DNA from: Raffaelea ambrosiae
Taxonomy: Eukaryota > Ascomycota > Sordariomycetes > Ophiostomatales > Ophiostomataceae
Assembly: GCA_002778195.1 (NCBI GenBank)
Contig: PCDI01000001.1
Coordinates: forward strand, 2,668,453 to 2,732,452
Reading direction: 5' to 3'
DNA: 64,000 nucleotides
Part shown: positions 39,198 to 51,217 of the stretch, piece by piece
How the letters are laid out: each line of letters begins with the position of its first letter
How positions within the stretch are numbered: the first letter of the stretch is position 1
Made by a program: the position numbers and the translations under genes
Notes under the pieces: model-generated
Seen by the model: only the letters and a program-made list of their open reading frames with translations
Databases searched by the model: none
What the model was told of the DNA's origin: nothing

Positions 39198-41208
39198 CTC
39201 CTTGAAAACGAAATTATTACGTTTTTTATGGGTCTTTGTTAACTTCTAGAGACATTACCCCTCACGTGCTTTTCTATTAATAATGTCCCCTTTAAGTGTA
39301 AGTCTTATACGCGACGTTAACACATAGAAAAATATATGTAGATTTGTCGCGTTTTAGATAGTTTTTGGCCTTCTTAAAGCAATTTCTATGGCGGAAGGAA
39401 AACGAAAAGCCACCGCCCCGTTTAATAGCAGCAGTGCATCGAAAAAACAATGCTATTCAAATCCCCCTTCGTCACCATTACGTCCTTTACCACGCTCTTC
39501 GATTTAAGTTATGTTAAACCGCCCTGCTTTTAAGCTCGTACAATCCCTTTCTTTTAATCGTTAGATTACTAAATTGCCGCATTTATTATTCGATATCTTC
39601 TCTTTATTTTACCCTTTGTTTATAGTGTATGAATGGGTTAAATATATTAATAAACGACGGCTCGAACCTTTTTAATAACCTACCTATTCGAAAGAGATAT
39701 ACTTGTTTTTAAAATACTTATATAAGTTACTACCGGCTTCCTTTCATAAAGAAGTACTAAAAGACCGGCCTTTTAACAACGATTTATCCGATTATTAGAT
39801 TTATTATACAAAATCGCTTTTTAAAACTATACCGTCGTTTCTACACGTGGAATACATTAAACGAAACAATCAGCTCTTTAGTATTTAATAAAATCAAACA
39901 ATAAAACAATCATATTTAAAAGACATTTACAGCTTATTAAAGACCTTCATCTAACGTTAGTATTAACGAAGCTATAACCCGCTTCGCCGGTAAAAGTAAA
40001 GACATTATTCATATATTAAACAAGCTTATTAAGGTTAACTACAAAGTTTAAGTCATTACAAACTCTAACTACTTCTTTAAATGGATTTTTCATTTAAAAA
40101 AGCGCGGCTTAGTTAAATACAATATAAAAAAACACTTAAACCTTGCTCTTATACAAAGTATTATCGTCGATCTTTTATATAAGCTCCCCCCTCCTTCGTT
40201 ACCGCAACATGAATATCATTATTATATAAATAACCTTTTTACCACGCTTCAATTGTTTAAAAAACTGCGTAATAATAGCATTATAACGACCGATACTACC
40301 CATTAAAATTAAATCGATAGTTAATAATTAGTACGGCTTAAAGCATAAGAGAGATCTTATAATCTGGTCTCTTAAAGCACTGTTTTTACACGAAAGCATA
40401 AAAATAATAAAGTTATATAATTCGGCTTTAAAAACAATGCATTTATACTTTTACTAAGTACTCGGTTTAATAGTTGAAAAAGCACAGTTTATAAACTTCG
40501 TCGTTAACCAACAAAAACCTCTAGTAATGCAAAGACTGCTCGAGTCCCTTTCGACAATCAACTAACGAAAGTACTTTTAATTCTTTAACTAATTAATTTA
40601 TATAATTATTATATAAATAGCGTAAATATTAAAGATTAACTTCGAGCTAAGTGTAGTCTTATACAAAGATTTTAACGTAATAAATAACAATCTTTATTAT
40701 TTTATTTTTTATTTAAGGTTATTATTATAAACTGTTTTTTATTATAACGCTATGGCTAACAACCGTTAATTAAACACTAAAGTGCTTTTCGGAAGTAGTT
40801 ATATACGTAAGTTATTAAAAAGTTCGGTTAACAAGTGGCTTTACGCAATCACGGTTTACTAATCTCAAAAGACTATTAAAAGTAACACCAGCAAATTCGT
40901 TTAACGAAAAGGAAGTTTTGTGCTTTTTATTTATCGAAACAGCGGAATATAATGCTGTTTCATTTATTTCTAACGACTAAACCACCCTAAAAAACAGGTA
41001 TTATTACAGGGTGTTACGAATGTGGCGTGGCATTATGTAATAATTTAAAAAGGAATTGTTGGAACAAGTAGCATTTTTAAGCTAAATAGGTGTGATATTA
41101 TTTCTAATACAATTTACATGTATTTTTATGTATTTATAGGTTTAATTTAAGCTTTCAACCAATCGATTCGTCCATAGATAAAAACGTAATAATTTCGTCC
41201 TTAAGGAG
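39198..41208 (+). mobile_element. DNA transposon with piggyBac-type transposase
   Basis: 2011 bp inserted in the R2 LTR. The ends are inverted repeats of about 31 bases starting CTCCTTRARRACGAAATTAT. The uninterrupted R2 LTR shows the target and a 2-bp direct repeat (AT, 39196-39197 and 41209-41210). The encoded protein resembles piggyBac transposases, although these normally duplicate TTAA. Confidence 0.75.
39388..41071 (+). pseudogene. PiggyBac-like transposase (DDE_Tnp_1_7 type), inactivated
   Basis: The N terminus starts at a good ATG and reads a short basic, serine/proline-rich segment. The catalytic region (about 39959-40300) is in the next frame and contains the family blocks SINEAITRFAGKSKD, the VITNSNYFFKWIFHLKKRG stretch and YINNLFT, where piggyBac proteins have a D in the DNLF motif. 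The C terminus (about 41009-41071) is a cysteine-rich tail, C-x2-C-x4-C-x6-C-W, as in piggyBac proteins. Several in-frame TAA/TAG codons and at least one frame change disable it. It is less mutated than the surrounding R2 sequence, suggesting later insertion. Confidence 0.72.
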
Positions 41209-41383
41209 ATAGTCGTCCGCTTTAAATCCCTTCTTTCTAATTTAATCGTTTATCTTTTATATCTTTATCCGCGGGGGCCGTGGTTTAAATTATAATATTA
41301 TTCTCTTCTTTTATTGTTTTTATTTTAAAAACTTAGTTTTATTTTCTTCTTTCGTAAGTTCCTTCGTTATATCTTTCTATATT

Positions 41384-42022
41384 ATGAAATCTCGGAAAGC
41401 GCGTTAGCGCGACGATCTTACTAACGTAATTAAATTATTAAAGTTCGACGTAATACTTTGCTCTTTCTGTTTTTTCAAAGGTTTTTCCTACTAAATGTTT
41501 AAAGGTAGTTTTCGTTGTTTTACTTGCGTTCGACGCGAGCGCTCTTATAATAGCTCGAAGGAGCTAGTTTCTTTTCGTGAGTCTTTTTCTTTTTTTTTTC
41601 TTTTTTTCTTTACTAACTTTTCTCGTTAGTGGGTCGTTTAATCGTTAAAAGTCGACGGCTCAAAGGTGTTAAAGAGCGTGTCGCTTAAGACCTCTTAAAA
41701 TACTATTAAAGCAGAGTTCGCCGTTGTTTAAAAACGGTTAAACGAGCGCTTAACCCGACTGTTTCGTTTACGCGCGTAACGCAAAGAAGCGGTGTCGCGG
41801 ACTAAAGATATAGCCGCTCGTGGGCTTTAAACACTAAACGAATTAAATGCCGCTAAAAAGTGCGAGCGTTAAAAAGCGGCTTATATTATAGTAAACCGTG
41901 CGGCCGTTAAAGAGTTTAAAGTAGTTTAACTACTTTAATCTTTTAATGTTATAAATATAGTCGATTGGGGTGCGATATTAGAGGGTTTAAATGTTTTTAT
42001 AACGAACTTCTTTATAAAGTGA
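41384..42022 (+). pseudogene. Antisense cysteine-motif ORF carried by R2
   Basis: A single frame of 213 codons on the strand opposite gag-pol, between integrase and the 3' LTR. It keeps phase for 639 bases with about 11 in-frame TAA/TAG codons, all explainable by C-to-T or G-to-A change of CAA, CAG or TGG. The N-terminal part has LCSFC, then after a gap RCFTCVRRERS, a paired C-x2-C arrangement. The middle is charged and helical (LNERLTRLFRLRA). The C-terminal part has a DWGAILEG block. I recall similar small uncharacterised proteins in fungal repeat regions but cannot name a family. Function unknown; a small nucleic-acid-binding protein is only a guess. Confidence 0.6.
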
Positions 42023-44771
42023 GTTCTTAATTTATTATACGAGTTTATCGTTCTTTCACTAACCCCGCTTTTAGTAATCCTTTAACTTTTATTAAACATT
42101 CACTAAGTTCGTAACGAGTTTTTATATATTTTTTAAGTTTAAGTATTTTTTTTATTTAATAAAGTAGCGAATTTATTTTCTTTTTCTTTTATATTTAACG
42201 ATTCTTTCCACTTCGTATTTTATTTCCTCGTTATTAAGTTTTACGTTTATTTCGATTAAGATGTTTTTTAGTGTTAGTTTTAAAAGCGAAATATAAAAAA
42301 CCGGGTGAATTTTTATTTCTTTTAATAGTTTAAGTTCGTAGTTTTATTTTAAGATTTTCTTTTTAATTTTAAATAAGTTAAGCTTTTTATAATTGAATTT
42401 GTTATTTAGTCTTTTCGTTTTAATGTTTTTACGAAGTAAGTATATAACTCCTTCCTTCGTTAAAGTTAATCTTTTAACTCTTTTTTTATTATAGTTTTTT
42501 ATATTTTCTTAAAGTTTTTTTAAAGTGTTTTTTACGTTTTTACTATGTTTTTTTTATATTATAAAGCTGTTTATACTTAGCTTTTTTTTAATATTAATTG
42601 TTAATACGATTTTGAGTGAAATCCGTAGTTAGCGTAAAACGAAGATGTTTTAGTCATTCTCGTATTTACGTTATTATAAGCGAATTATATTAATAATAGT
42701 AGTTATATTTAGTCGTTTTATAAATAGTTTATATAGCTTTATAAGTATTATTCGATGATTTAATTAGTTTTTTCCGTTTATTCGTCTATTTGTAAGTAGA
42801 ATGTTATAAATATTTTATGTTTTATTTTTAATTATTTTATAAGCGACTATTAAAATCTGGATTTAAAGAGCTTGTTTTTATTTAATATGATTTCTTTTAA
42901 TAGCTCGTGGTTGGTTAAAACGATTTTTAAAAATATATATACTAACTCGTTTACGTTGTTTACTTTTTTATATAAAATGAAGTAAGCGTATTTCGTAAGT
43001 TTGTAAACGATGACGAGGATGTTATCGTAGGTTGTTTTCGTAAAAAGCTTTTTTAATTTCGATAGCTTTATAATGAAATTTAAACTAATAGATTCTTATA
43101 GTTTAGTAAGTATTCGTAGTGGTTTTAATAGTTTATATAGTTTATAACGTTTTATTTTATTTTTTTTATATACGTTATAGTTTTTAATGATTTTAACGAT
43201 AATTTTTTTAATTTTAAAGAAGTCGTAGTTTCTTTAAATTCGTTTCGTAGTAGTTTTAATTCTTTAATATTTATAAACTCGTGCTTCGTAAATGTCTTTA
43301 ATAAGGTTTTTTTAATTTTCTTTAAGTATATAGATTTTGTTATAATAGTTATACTATGCTTTTATAATTAGAAATTCTTTTTTTTTCGTTATTTTTTATT
43401 ATTTTTCTTTTAATTCTTTCTTTTAGTTAAAGTTTATATTAATCTTATATACTATTAATAGTTGTTAGTGTATTATTAGGTTTTTTTATTAGTTTTATTA
43501 TAAGAGTGTTATTACTTTTTATAATACTTTTTATTAGTGGTTTGCGCGCTTATTAAGCGCGTCGGCTTTTTTATTTTTTATTTCTTTATAATAAGCGATT
43601 TAAAAATCGAATTATAATAGGAATTCCGCTTATTAGGTTTATTGTTTATTTAACACTTTAGTTGTTGTGAATTGTGTTAGGTTATAGTTAGTGAGGACTT
43701 TTACTTATTGTTATACTTTAATTAAGTAGTGTTACTATTCTTAAAATACGTAGATGATTGTTATAAGTTCTTTATCGTGGATGAGGTAATTAAGTTTTAG
43801 TTTATTTAACTTGTATAAAAAGAAAGTAATAAAGTATAGCTTTTTTTACTCATTTCGTTGTTTTAATTGTCCTTCGATAGCGTAGTTGGAAGCGTTTATT
43901 TCAACTTCGTATTCCTTTGTTAAGTCTGCTTCGTGTAGTATTAAGTTTATAAAGACTTTTTTTTTAAGCTTCTTAAATGCTTTTTGTTCTTTCGTTATTT
44001 ATTCGAACTTTTGGTTTTTCTTTATTAAGTTTATTAAAGGTTATGTAATTTTTTCGTATTAATAAATGAATTGTCGATAAAAGTTTACGAATTTTAGAAA
44101 TCCTTTAACTTTTATAACGTTAGTTAATTTTAATTATTTTTTAATGGTTTAAATCTTTTTTTTTATTTATATATATTTAAGCTTTATTATATAGTTTAAG
44201 TAATTGATTTTCTTTTAATAAAAGTAGCTTTTCTTTAACTTTATTAAAAGTTTAACGTCTTATAATTTCTTTAAAACGTTTAATATATGCTTTTCGTGGT
44301 TTTTTAAGTCTTTAAAAAAGATAAAGATGTCGTTTAAGTATATAATGATCGTGATATTTAAGTACTCTTTTAGCACGTTGTTTATTATATTTTAAAGCGA
44401 TATAAGTGTATTCGTTAAGTCGAAAGGTATAATTGTATATTCGTAGTGTTTATATCGCGTTTTAAAAGTTGTTTTTCATTCTTTTTCGTTCTTTATTCGG
44501 ATTAGGTTATAAACCCCTCGTAAGTCGAGTATTATAAACTATTATACTTTTTAAAGTTTATTTCGTAACTTTTTAATAAGTGGTAGTAAGTAGCGGTCTT
44601 TAATGGTAATATCGTTTAACTATTTATAATTAATATATAGTCGTAGTTTTCCATTTTTTTTTAAAACGAATAAAATCGAGTATTTTATTAGCGAGTTGAA
44701 TGATTTAATATAACCCTTTTTTAAGTTTTCATCGAAGTATTCTTTAAGTGCTTTAAGTTACGTTTCGTTTA
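42023..44771 (-). pseudogene. R2 pol, part 1: integrase, RNase H and reverse transcriptase core
   Basis: Minus-strand Ty3/gypsy pol. The RT core is visible at about 44665-44320: LKEYFDEN, LFVLKKNGKLRLYINY, LNDITIKDRY, and YLNDIFIF in place of the catalytic YLDD block (D changed to N). RNase H follows near 43.9-43.6 kb and integrase to about 42.1 kb. It is interrupted just N-terminal to the RT core by the Harbinger element. Many transition-type stops; not functional. Confidence 0.75.
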
Positions 44772-45299
44772 AGCCCTAATTCATAAATGCTTAATACCGT
44801 ACTGCTCAATACGGAGTGGGTTAAATCACTGCCTATACCTGACTTAGCACCAAAATCAGCAAGGGACCCATATAGTTTTTATATAATGAAATGGAAATAC
44901 TCGGAAATTAATAAAACGACAGGATTTCACGTATTTATTACAAACGATACACCTTAGCTGATTTCTACGGTGGTTAAGGTGTTTTGTTAGTTAAAAAGGT
45001 ATGGTTGGAGGAAAAGGGTTGTTATAAGTTGAAATAAAGCTGTTTGTAATGATTTTATAGTGTTTAGTAATAAATCTCTATGTTTTATACACATAACAGT
45101 TAGTTAAAATAATAAACGAAGAAGATAATAAAAATGTTAAATATCCTACTCTTTTCTTCTTACTTTTTAACCCAATTTTTATTAAACTCGTAAAGCGGAT
45201 ATAAATACGAGCCGCTGTTGTTATTAATATGGTATTATTACTAAAAATACGTATTATCGATAGTATTTAATTAATAAACGATAATATAGTAATGTTAGA

Positions 45300-46140
45300 T
45301 CGAACCTTTAAGCATCTTTTTCGTATGTAAAAGTTAACCTTTCGAGCGCTCGTTAGTTGGTTAAATACTTATATAGAGTTAATAATAACACTATATCTTT
45401 TAACGAAGCATTAAATACTCATCTTTATATAAATACTAACATATAACGATATATAACGATTAGCTATATATAGATTTCGTGTTAGCTAAGCTACCGTTAA
45501 CAGGGTGGTGAATAAAGTGCTTAAAATATTTATTACTTTATATAAACATTTTATAAAGCTTTTTATTATTAACTAGCTTAATATAAAGATTAAAATAAAT
45601 AATAGGTTAAATAACTTTAATAAATATATTAAAGCGATTAACGACACGCATATACTTATATATATTAAAAGAATAAATTCAACGCTTTTTCGAAATAAAA
45701 AAGGGAACTTAAGTCAAAATATATTCGCGGTAATCCGTTTTAACTATACGTTTAATTACGTGTTAATTAAAGTAAAAGGTTTAATGAATAACGTATCGTT
45801 GTTTTAACAAACATTAAAAAAAGGATTTATAATACCGCTTTTTCGATACTATATTAAAGACGTTGGTTTTATAAGCAGGTAAAGCGTGGTAATACCGTAT
45901 TTAAATGTTATATATTATTTAAAGGATTAAAGATATGAAAAGCGGCCGGTATTAAATAAAAAAGAGTTATATAATTACTAATATGCTTAAATTAAGTGCG
46001 TCGTTAAGAGAGTATTCGGTTAGCTTAAAAAGAAGTTTCGTATTATTTAACGTTTAATACTAAAGTATAGTTTATAAAAGTAAATTAAGTTAGTTTATAC
46101 TATTATTAAGCTTTATAACTTTATTAAAAAGTAAGAGATA
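45300..46140 (+). pseudogene. Harbinger-type transposase (DDE_4 superfamily), inactivated
   Basis: The frame at about 45610-45960 shows the family blocks in order: YIKAINDTHI (usual form GAIDGTHI), FRNKKGNLSQNIFAV, then a FNYVL segment, LKKGFIIP, RYYIKDVGF (usual D in RYYLVDAGY) and a YYLKD block. Further blocks downstream (KKELYNY, VVKRVFG, LKKKFRII) correspond to the NLRH..RNVIERIFGVLKRRF region, in a degraded form. In-frame TAA/TAG codons are frequent. Start and stop are approximate. Confidence 0.75.
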
Positions 46141-47274
46141 TTTAAAGGGGGGTTAAATATAGCTTTAAATACTTAAATAAAGCTTCGAGTAGTAGATATG
46201 CGTATTAGGGTAGTTGTAAAGGAAAATCCGTATTAAACACGATATTTCATAGCGATCTCGCTTTAAAAGAGGGAGAGAAGAGACGTAAATAGTTGAAATT
46301 ATAAAAAGAGTTAGTTTTTTAGTTAAAGTTAAATAAAAAGTGAGGATTTTTAATAGTTTTTTTAGTAAAAAAGAAAGAGAAGAGCTCGATATAAATATTA
46401 AAACTTTAAAATAAGTATAAGTTATCGGTGTACGAACCTTAAAGTAGTTTGTGTATAACCCGAATAAACAATCAAGCAATTATATAAACAGCTTTATAAA
46501 AGTTATTAAAATTATTTTAATAAAAATCTTATAATACTCTTTAAAAACTTAGTGTTTAATAAGTTATTAATAAAAAAGGTAGTAAACTCTTTTAACTTGT
46601 TTATATATCGCTTTATAACTAACGTCTTTTTATACTTTCGTTATAAGTGTACCTCACCCTACTCTATATTAAACAACTCTCGTACTCTACGAAAAAACAC
46701 TTAATTAAAATTAAAATTAATAAACTTTATTATAAAACGCTTTTTATTACCGTTAACACCCGTTTTTAACATTAACGTATTATTAAAGCTTTCACTTAAA
46801 TTAATAACAGCTTCGCCGACTGTTTAAATAAATCTATTAATAGCTTTCTTTTAATAAAAAACCTCTTTATATACGTTAAAGTCTTTTAATAATACAGTCC
46901 TTACTTAAGTACAACCTCGGGTAAACTTGTGCTTAATGAAAAAAAACTATTATTTTTCCTCGTTTATTTTTAATAACTTAATAACTTTATTATAGTTAAC
47001 ACTTAATTACTCGTAAAAACTTAATTATAAACGATATCGCTTTTTCTCCGTATCGTACTTAAACTTGATAACTTTTAAACGTTAAAAATATTAAAGTTAG
47101 CGCTTTTAAGCTTTTTTATAAACTCTTTTTTATACGTTCGTATATAACCTCGTCTTCGTTAAGTTATTAAATAAGCCGTTTCTTTTACATTATAAAAACA
47201 TTCGTATAATCTTAATAGTTATTTACGTTAAGTATACGATTTTTCTCGCTTTCTTTTAACTCTTATTAAAAGTA

Positions 47275-47570
47275 AGTGTTAAAGTAAGAGCCGAAGTAGT
47301 AAAGACGAAAGCAGGTGTTAAAGTAAAAGCCGAAGTAGTAAAAACGAAAGTAAATATTAGAGTAAAAGCCGGAGTAGTAAAGACGAGGGCAGGTGTTGAA
47401 GTAAAAGCCGGAGTAGTAAAAAGGAGAGCAGGTGTTAAAGTAAAAGCCGGAGTAGTAGAGAAAGGAGTAGGTGTTTAAATAAAAGCCGGAGTAGTAAAAA
47501 GGGAAGTAGGTATTAAAGTAAAAGCCGAAGTAATAAAGACGAAGGTAGGTATCGTCGAAGTAGGTGTTAA
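47275..47570 (+). repeat. Tandem repeat of 39-bp unit (about 7 copies) inside the Harbinger element
   Basis: The unit aagccggagtagtaaa recurs every 39 bases, so the repeat is in phase with codons. One frame reads a 13-residue VKVKAGVVKTKAG-like unit with a single stop; another reads a serine/arginine/lysine-rich unit. The GC content is higher than the surrounding sequence. It probably encoded a basic repetitive segment of a second Harbinger protein. Confidence 0.75.
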
Positions 47571-48306
47571 GGTAGAGACTAAGACCGAAGTTAACCTTAA
47601 GACCAGAGTAAGAATATCGTCGACTAAGTTATATTAAACGGTAACACGAAGCGGAGTAACGAATAACGACGACGAGAGAGACGGCTGAGGAGACGTACAC
47701 GGAGACGAAAAGGCGGACGAAGAAGCAGACGACCCCTTCAGCGATAGTCGTACCGTTTTAAAGGTTTATAATAGAGCCTTTATATCTTTAACGCCGTCTT
47801 CTTTCTTCGAAGATATATTTATCGTGTTAAAAGGTATATTAAAAGGGTTAACCATGTTTAAAAAAAGGATTTCGGGTTAAAGCTCGGCGGTTAACTCGGC
47901 GTACGGTGAATTAATTATAAAAAAAGCTCGGTACGGTAAAGCAGGTAAGTCGGGCGGTGACGACGATATTAAACTGTTTAAAGAGTTGAATATTATATTA
48001 GATTTAATATTGGTGTTTTTGGTTTCTTTTAATGGTGTTATTTTGACGTCTTTTTGCTCTTTTTTACAGGTAAAACGCTTACTTTTGGTAATCTTATAGA
48101 AAAAAAGGGTGTGGTTAGAGAACCAGCCTCAAAATGCGTTACGGATTACGGGTGGCTGGTTTCGTAAGGTAACCTTATGAAAAGATATATTCCCCCTTTA
48201 AGATAATGTTATTGATTTTAAGTATTAGTTTATTTTCGGCTCGTAGCGTTTTGATCCACTCTGTACTAAGCAGTACGGTACTGGGAATTTATAAATCACG
48301 GCTTTA

Positions 48307-50764
48307 ATTCATAGATTTTATAAAATTTTAATTGTTTTCTTTTTTTTAAAGTATTTCGTGATTTTAAGGTTTGTGTTTCGATAAGCTGGTGTTAAGCGTT
48401 TTTTAAAACACTTTATTAAATTTTTAATATTGTTTGGAAATCTGCGATACGTTAGCTTTTATCGTTTTTATTAACGTTCGTTTCTATTTTAATTTATTTA
48501 CGGAGTACTATACTCGCGTAGTAGTTAAATCTTTCTTTATTATTAAAGATTTTTCGAAGCTTTTTTACTTTACCTTTCCTTTTAAAGGTATAGTAACGTT
48601 TATTTAAACGCTTATTTTTAATAAGCTGTTTTTAAAGGTTAGTTTTTATCCCTCGCTTTTAATCGTTTCTTTTATTAATTAAGTATTATTTTAGTAGATT
48701 TAATTAATAGTTTAGTCGATTCGAAAATTATTCTTTCGTAATTAAAGTAATTTTAATATAACTTTATACGATATTAATCTTATAATATTAAGTAAAATGT
48801 TTTCGGATCGTCTTTAAATTAAGGTCGAAAAATAATTAATCTCTTTATTAATCACTCCTTCATCGTAAGATACGGTGTTTCCTTTAAAGGTGTTAAGTTA
48901 ATAAGGTTTTTTTTTAGTCTTTTATAATGTTTAGTATTTATTAATAAATGTAGGGAACACGTAGTTCCTTTAAGCGCCGTAATCTACTATCGCGGTGGTT
49001 AACGTCTTATTATAAATAATTTATACTTCGATGTATAGCTTTAAAGTATTGTTTTTTTTACTAGCTTTTATTAAAAACCTCCGTTTTTAAATCGTTTATA
49101 GTTTTTTTATTAACGATTCGTATCGTTTTTTCGTCGTTAGTTTACTTTATCTTAAAGTTTTTATTATAAGCTTTTATACTAATCGAAGATTTTAACTTAT
49201 ACGTAAACGCAGCATTTCAATACTTAGTACCGAATTTAATTGTTTAGCTTTTTTATATAAGCTATTAAATATTTTTCGTTTAATTTTAATACCGCGTAAA
49301 ATTCGTTTAGTTTAGTTTATACGACTTGTTAATGTTTTAATTTATCGTTTTAAAATAAAACTTCGATTAATCGTTTTTAATAACATTTTAAATAAACTTC
49401 TTAAGTTATTTTTTCTTTAAAATGAGTTCGGTATTAGTTAATAACGTATAAAACTTATATAACTTCTTTATATTTAAGGTGTTAAACGTCGATTTAAAGG
49501 TCGTCTCCTTTCTTTACTATGAGTATATTCTTTTATCGGTATTTCGATGTTATTTATATAAACATTACTTTTAAAATAAAGAAAGTAGTAGTATTATTAT
49601 TTAGTATTATTAGTATTATATATTATTTAACGTAATAAAGCACTCTTTCTTCTCATTTTATAACGTAAGCGAGTTCTTTAAATTGTTTAGTTAAAGAGAG
49701 GTGTTAAGCTATAGCGACCGTTCGCTTTTAACACGTTTTATAATAGTGTATAACGTTATTCTTTCGTTTTTAATATTCGTATTTTTTATACTCGTCTTTT
49801 GATATAAGTATATTATTCTCTTTTACTTATTTCGAGTAGTATATTTAATAGTGTTAGTATAAATCTTTATTTTATATCGCTTCGTAAAAGCTTTCGTAAG
49901 TCTTTTCGTTTCGAAGTTCGTACTTTAATAGTTTAAAGTGGTTTCGTTTATACGCGGTTAGTAGATATTTCCGTACGTATTTTACTTTACACTCGTCGTA
50001 ACGGTATATAATAATAAGCTTGCTTTTACGCTTAAGTTTCTTCGAGTATTAACTTACTTCGTTTTTTTAAATTTATAGATTAAATAATCGTCTTTTTAAT
50101 ATGCGGTTTAGTTAAGCGATGCGTGTTTAAAGTTTTTTATATTTATTTTAATGTTTTTAATTTTCGTAACGATGGTTACGTTAATTTATCGTTTAAATAT
50201 TGGTTTTTACTACTTTTTAGGTTGTTTATAGTTTTAAGCGTAAAGCTTTTAAAAGCTCTTTTAATTATTATTTTAAAGTTACGATAGTTATTAAATAGTT
50301 CTTATATTTCGTAGTTTTAATTATTCGGGTTTGAGTTTTTTAAAAAGCTACGTAAGCGAGGCTTAAACCATTTTAGTGCGCTTTTTTTTAACCGGTTAAC
50401 CGCGAACTAAACCTTAATAAAGTTAAATTTAAACTGGTTTTCGTAGTAGCGTATATAAAAGCGGAGTTGCGTTAAGAAGTTTTATAACGTTTTTTTAGTA
50501 TCGTTAAATGCTTTAAGCTTGTTTATTTTAAAAGTTTTTTTCTTGGTTTTTACCGTTAGCACTTGAGCTTAGAGTTGGTCGACCATGTCTTTTAGGGTTA
50601 AGATCTTTTATTAGTGAGCTTGGATTATCGTGGCGGCGTTTGTAACCGTGTTGTTGCTTGTTTCGACAGCCGAAAGGGTGGGGGTGTTGGGAGCTATAGT
50701 AGTTGCTTTTCTATATTATATAAAGAGGTAGCGTTAACTTGTTTTTAAATAAGAGTAGTTAAAA
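48307..50764 (-). pseudogene. R2 gag, protease and N-terminal pol
   Basis: Minus-strand continuation of R2. The Retrotrans_gag-like block is visible at about 50580-50150: a LQAQV coiled start, FNDTKKTL, LTQLRFYIRYYENQF, a LKKSALKWFKPRLRSFL block and ELFNNY. The remainder to 48307 should hold the zinc knuckle, protease and RT lead-in, but I could not pick out catalytic residues there. Frames are broken by transition-type stops. Confidence 0.65.
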
Positions 50765-51217
50765 TGTAACGAACACCGGGTTTTTAAGTAATAAACTTAC
50801 GCGAAAGTTTGGGGTTTATAATATTAAAGTAGTTTTATTTCTTTGTACGTACGAGCGAGTGTTTGAGAGCTGTTAAGGCTATTTAAGGTTGTTTTAAATA
50901 CTTAGATTAATTACTAAAGAGTTTAACTCTTTTTATTTATTTGCTTAAGGGAGCGAGCCTGCTCTTTTATCTATGCTTTAAATCACCGTGGCTTACTTTG
51001 AATCGTTTGTCCTTTGGTGATCCTTAGTGATCCGTGGGCTTGGATCACCGTGGCTTACCTTGAATCACTTGTCTTTTAGTGATCTTTAGTAATCCGGTTA
51101 GGTGACCTTTGGTCCTTCGTTTTCTGCCGTAGTCGTCCGCTTTGAATCCCTTCTTTTTGATTTAATCGTTTGTTCTTTATGTTTTCATCCGCGGGGGCCG
51201 TGGTTTGGGTTATAACA
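50765..51217 (-). repeat. R2 5' LTR, uninterrupted
   Basis: 453 bases with complete TG...CA ends on the + strand. It contains two related blocks with gatCaccgtggcttac and gtgatcctt motifs, i.e. internal short repeats of about 55 bases at 50985-51095. Confidence 0.85.

Larger units (their letters stand above)
38809..41297 (-). repeat. R2 3' LTR, interrupted by a DNA transposon
   Basis: About 477 bases of LTR in two pieces around the insertion at 39198-41208. The junction is confirmed by the uninterrupted partner at 50765-51217. The partner also shows that this LTR carries a ~24-base length difference near 38838-38870. Confidence 0.85.
44772..48303 (+). mobile_element. PIF/Harbinger DNA transposon inserted in R2 pol
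   Basis: 3532 bp with terminal inverted repeats of about 50 bases: AGCCSTRATTYATAAAT, then ARTACCGTACTGC and RGAGTGG. It is flanked by a TTA duplication (44769-44771, 48304-48306), the 3-bp TWA duplication typical of this superfamily. The left part encodes the transposase. The right part (47.1-48.0 kb) holds a 39-bp tandem repeat and an acidic segment that may belong to a second ORF, as Harbinger elements often carry one. Confidence 0.85.
38809..51217 (-). mobile_element. R2: Ty3/gypsy retrotransposon with two nested DNA transposons
   Basis: Bounded by LTRs of a second family: the left (3') LTR is 38809-39197 plus 41209-41297, the right (5') LTR 50765-51217. On the + strand they read TGTAACGAACACCGGG...GGTTATAACA (TATAACG...AATA on the decayed left side). 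A 5-bp target duplication TTTAR flanks the element. Removing the nested elements (39198-41208 and 44772-48303) leaves about 6.86 kb, a usual gypsy length. Minus-strand order: gag (about 50.6-49.8 kb), protease region, RT (interrupted, core about 44.77-44.0), RNase H (about 44.0-43.6), integrase (43.6-42.1). A separate frame lies on the + strand at 41384-42022. The purine tract next to the 3' LTR reads aaaagaagagaataa on the minus strand. Confidence 0.85.

Noticed and set aside
44772..44800. hAT-type 8-bp duplication (taattcat) for the element in R2 pol
   Set aside because: The shared bases lie inside the terminal inverted repeat; the better reading is a TTA duplication with Harbinger transposase motifs.
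46165..46479. 104-codon minus-strand frame in the Harbinger element
   Set aside because: Runs antisense to the decayed transposase and is low-complexity; AT-rich decay opens it by chance.
47275..47570. CRISPR-like array
   Set aside because: Regular 39-base units have no unique spacers; this is an ordinary coding-phase tandem repeat in a fungal transposon.
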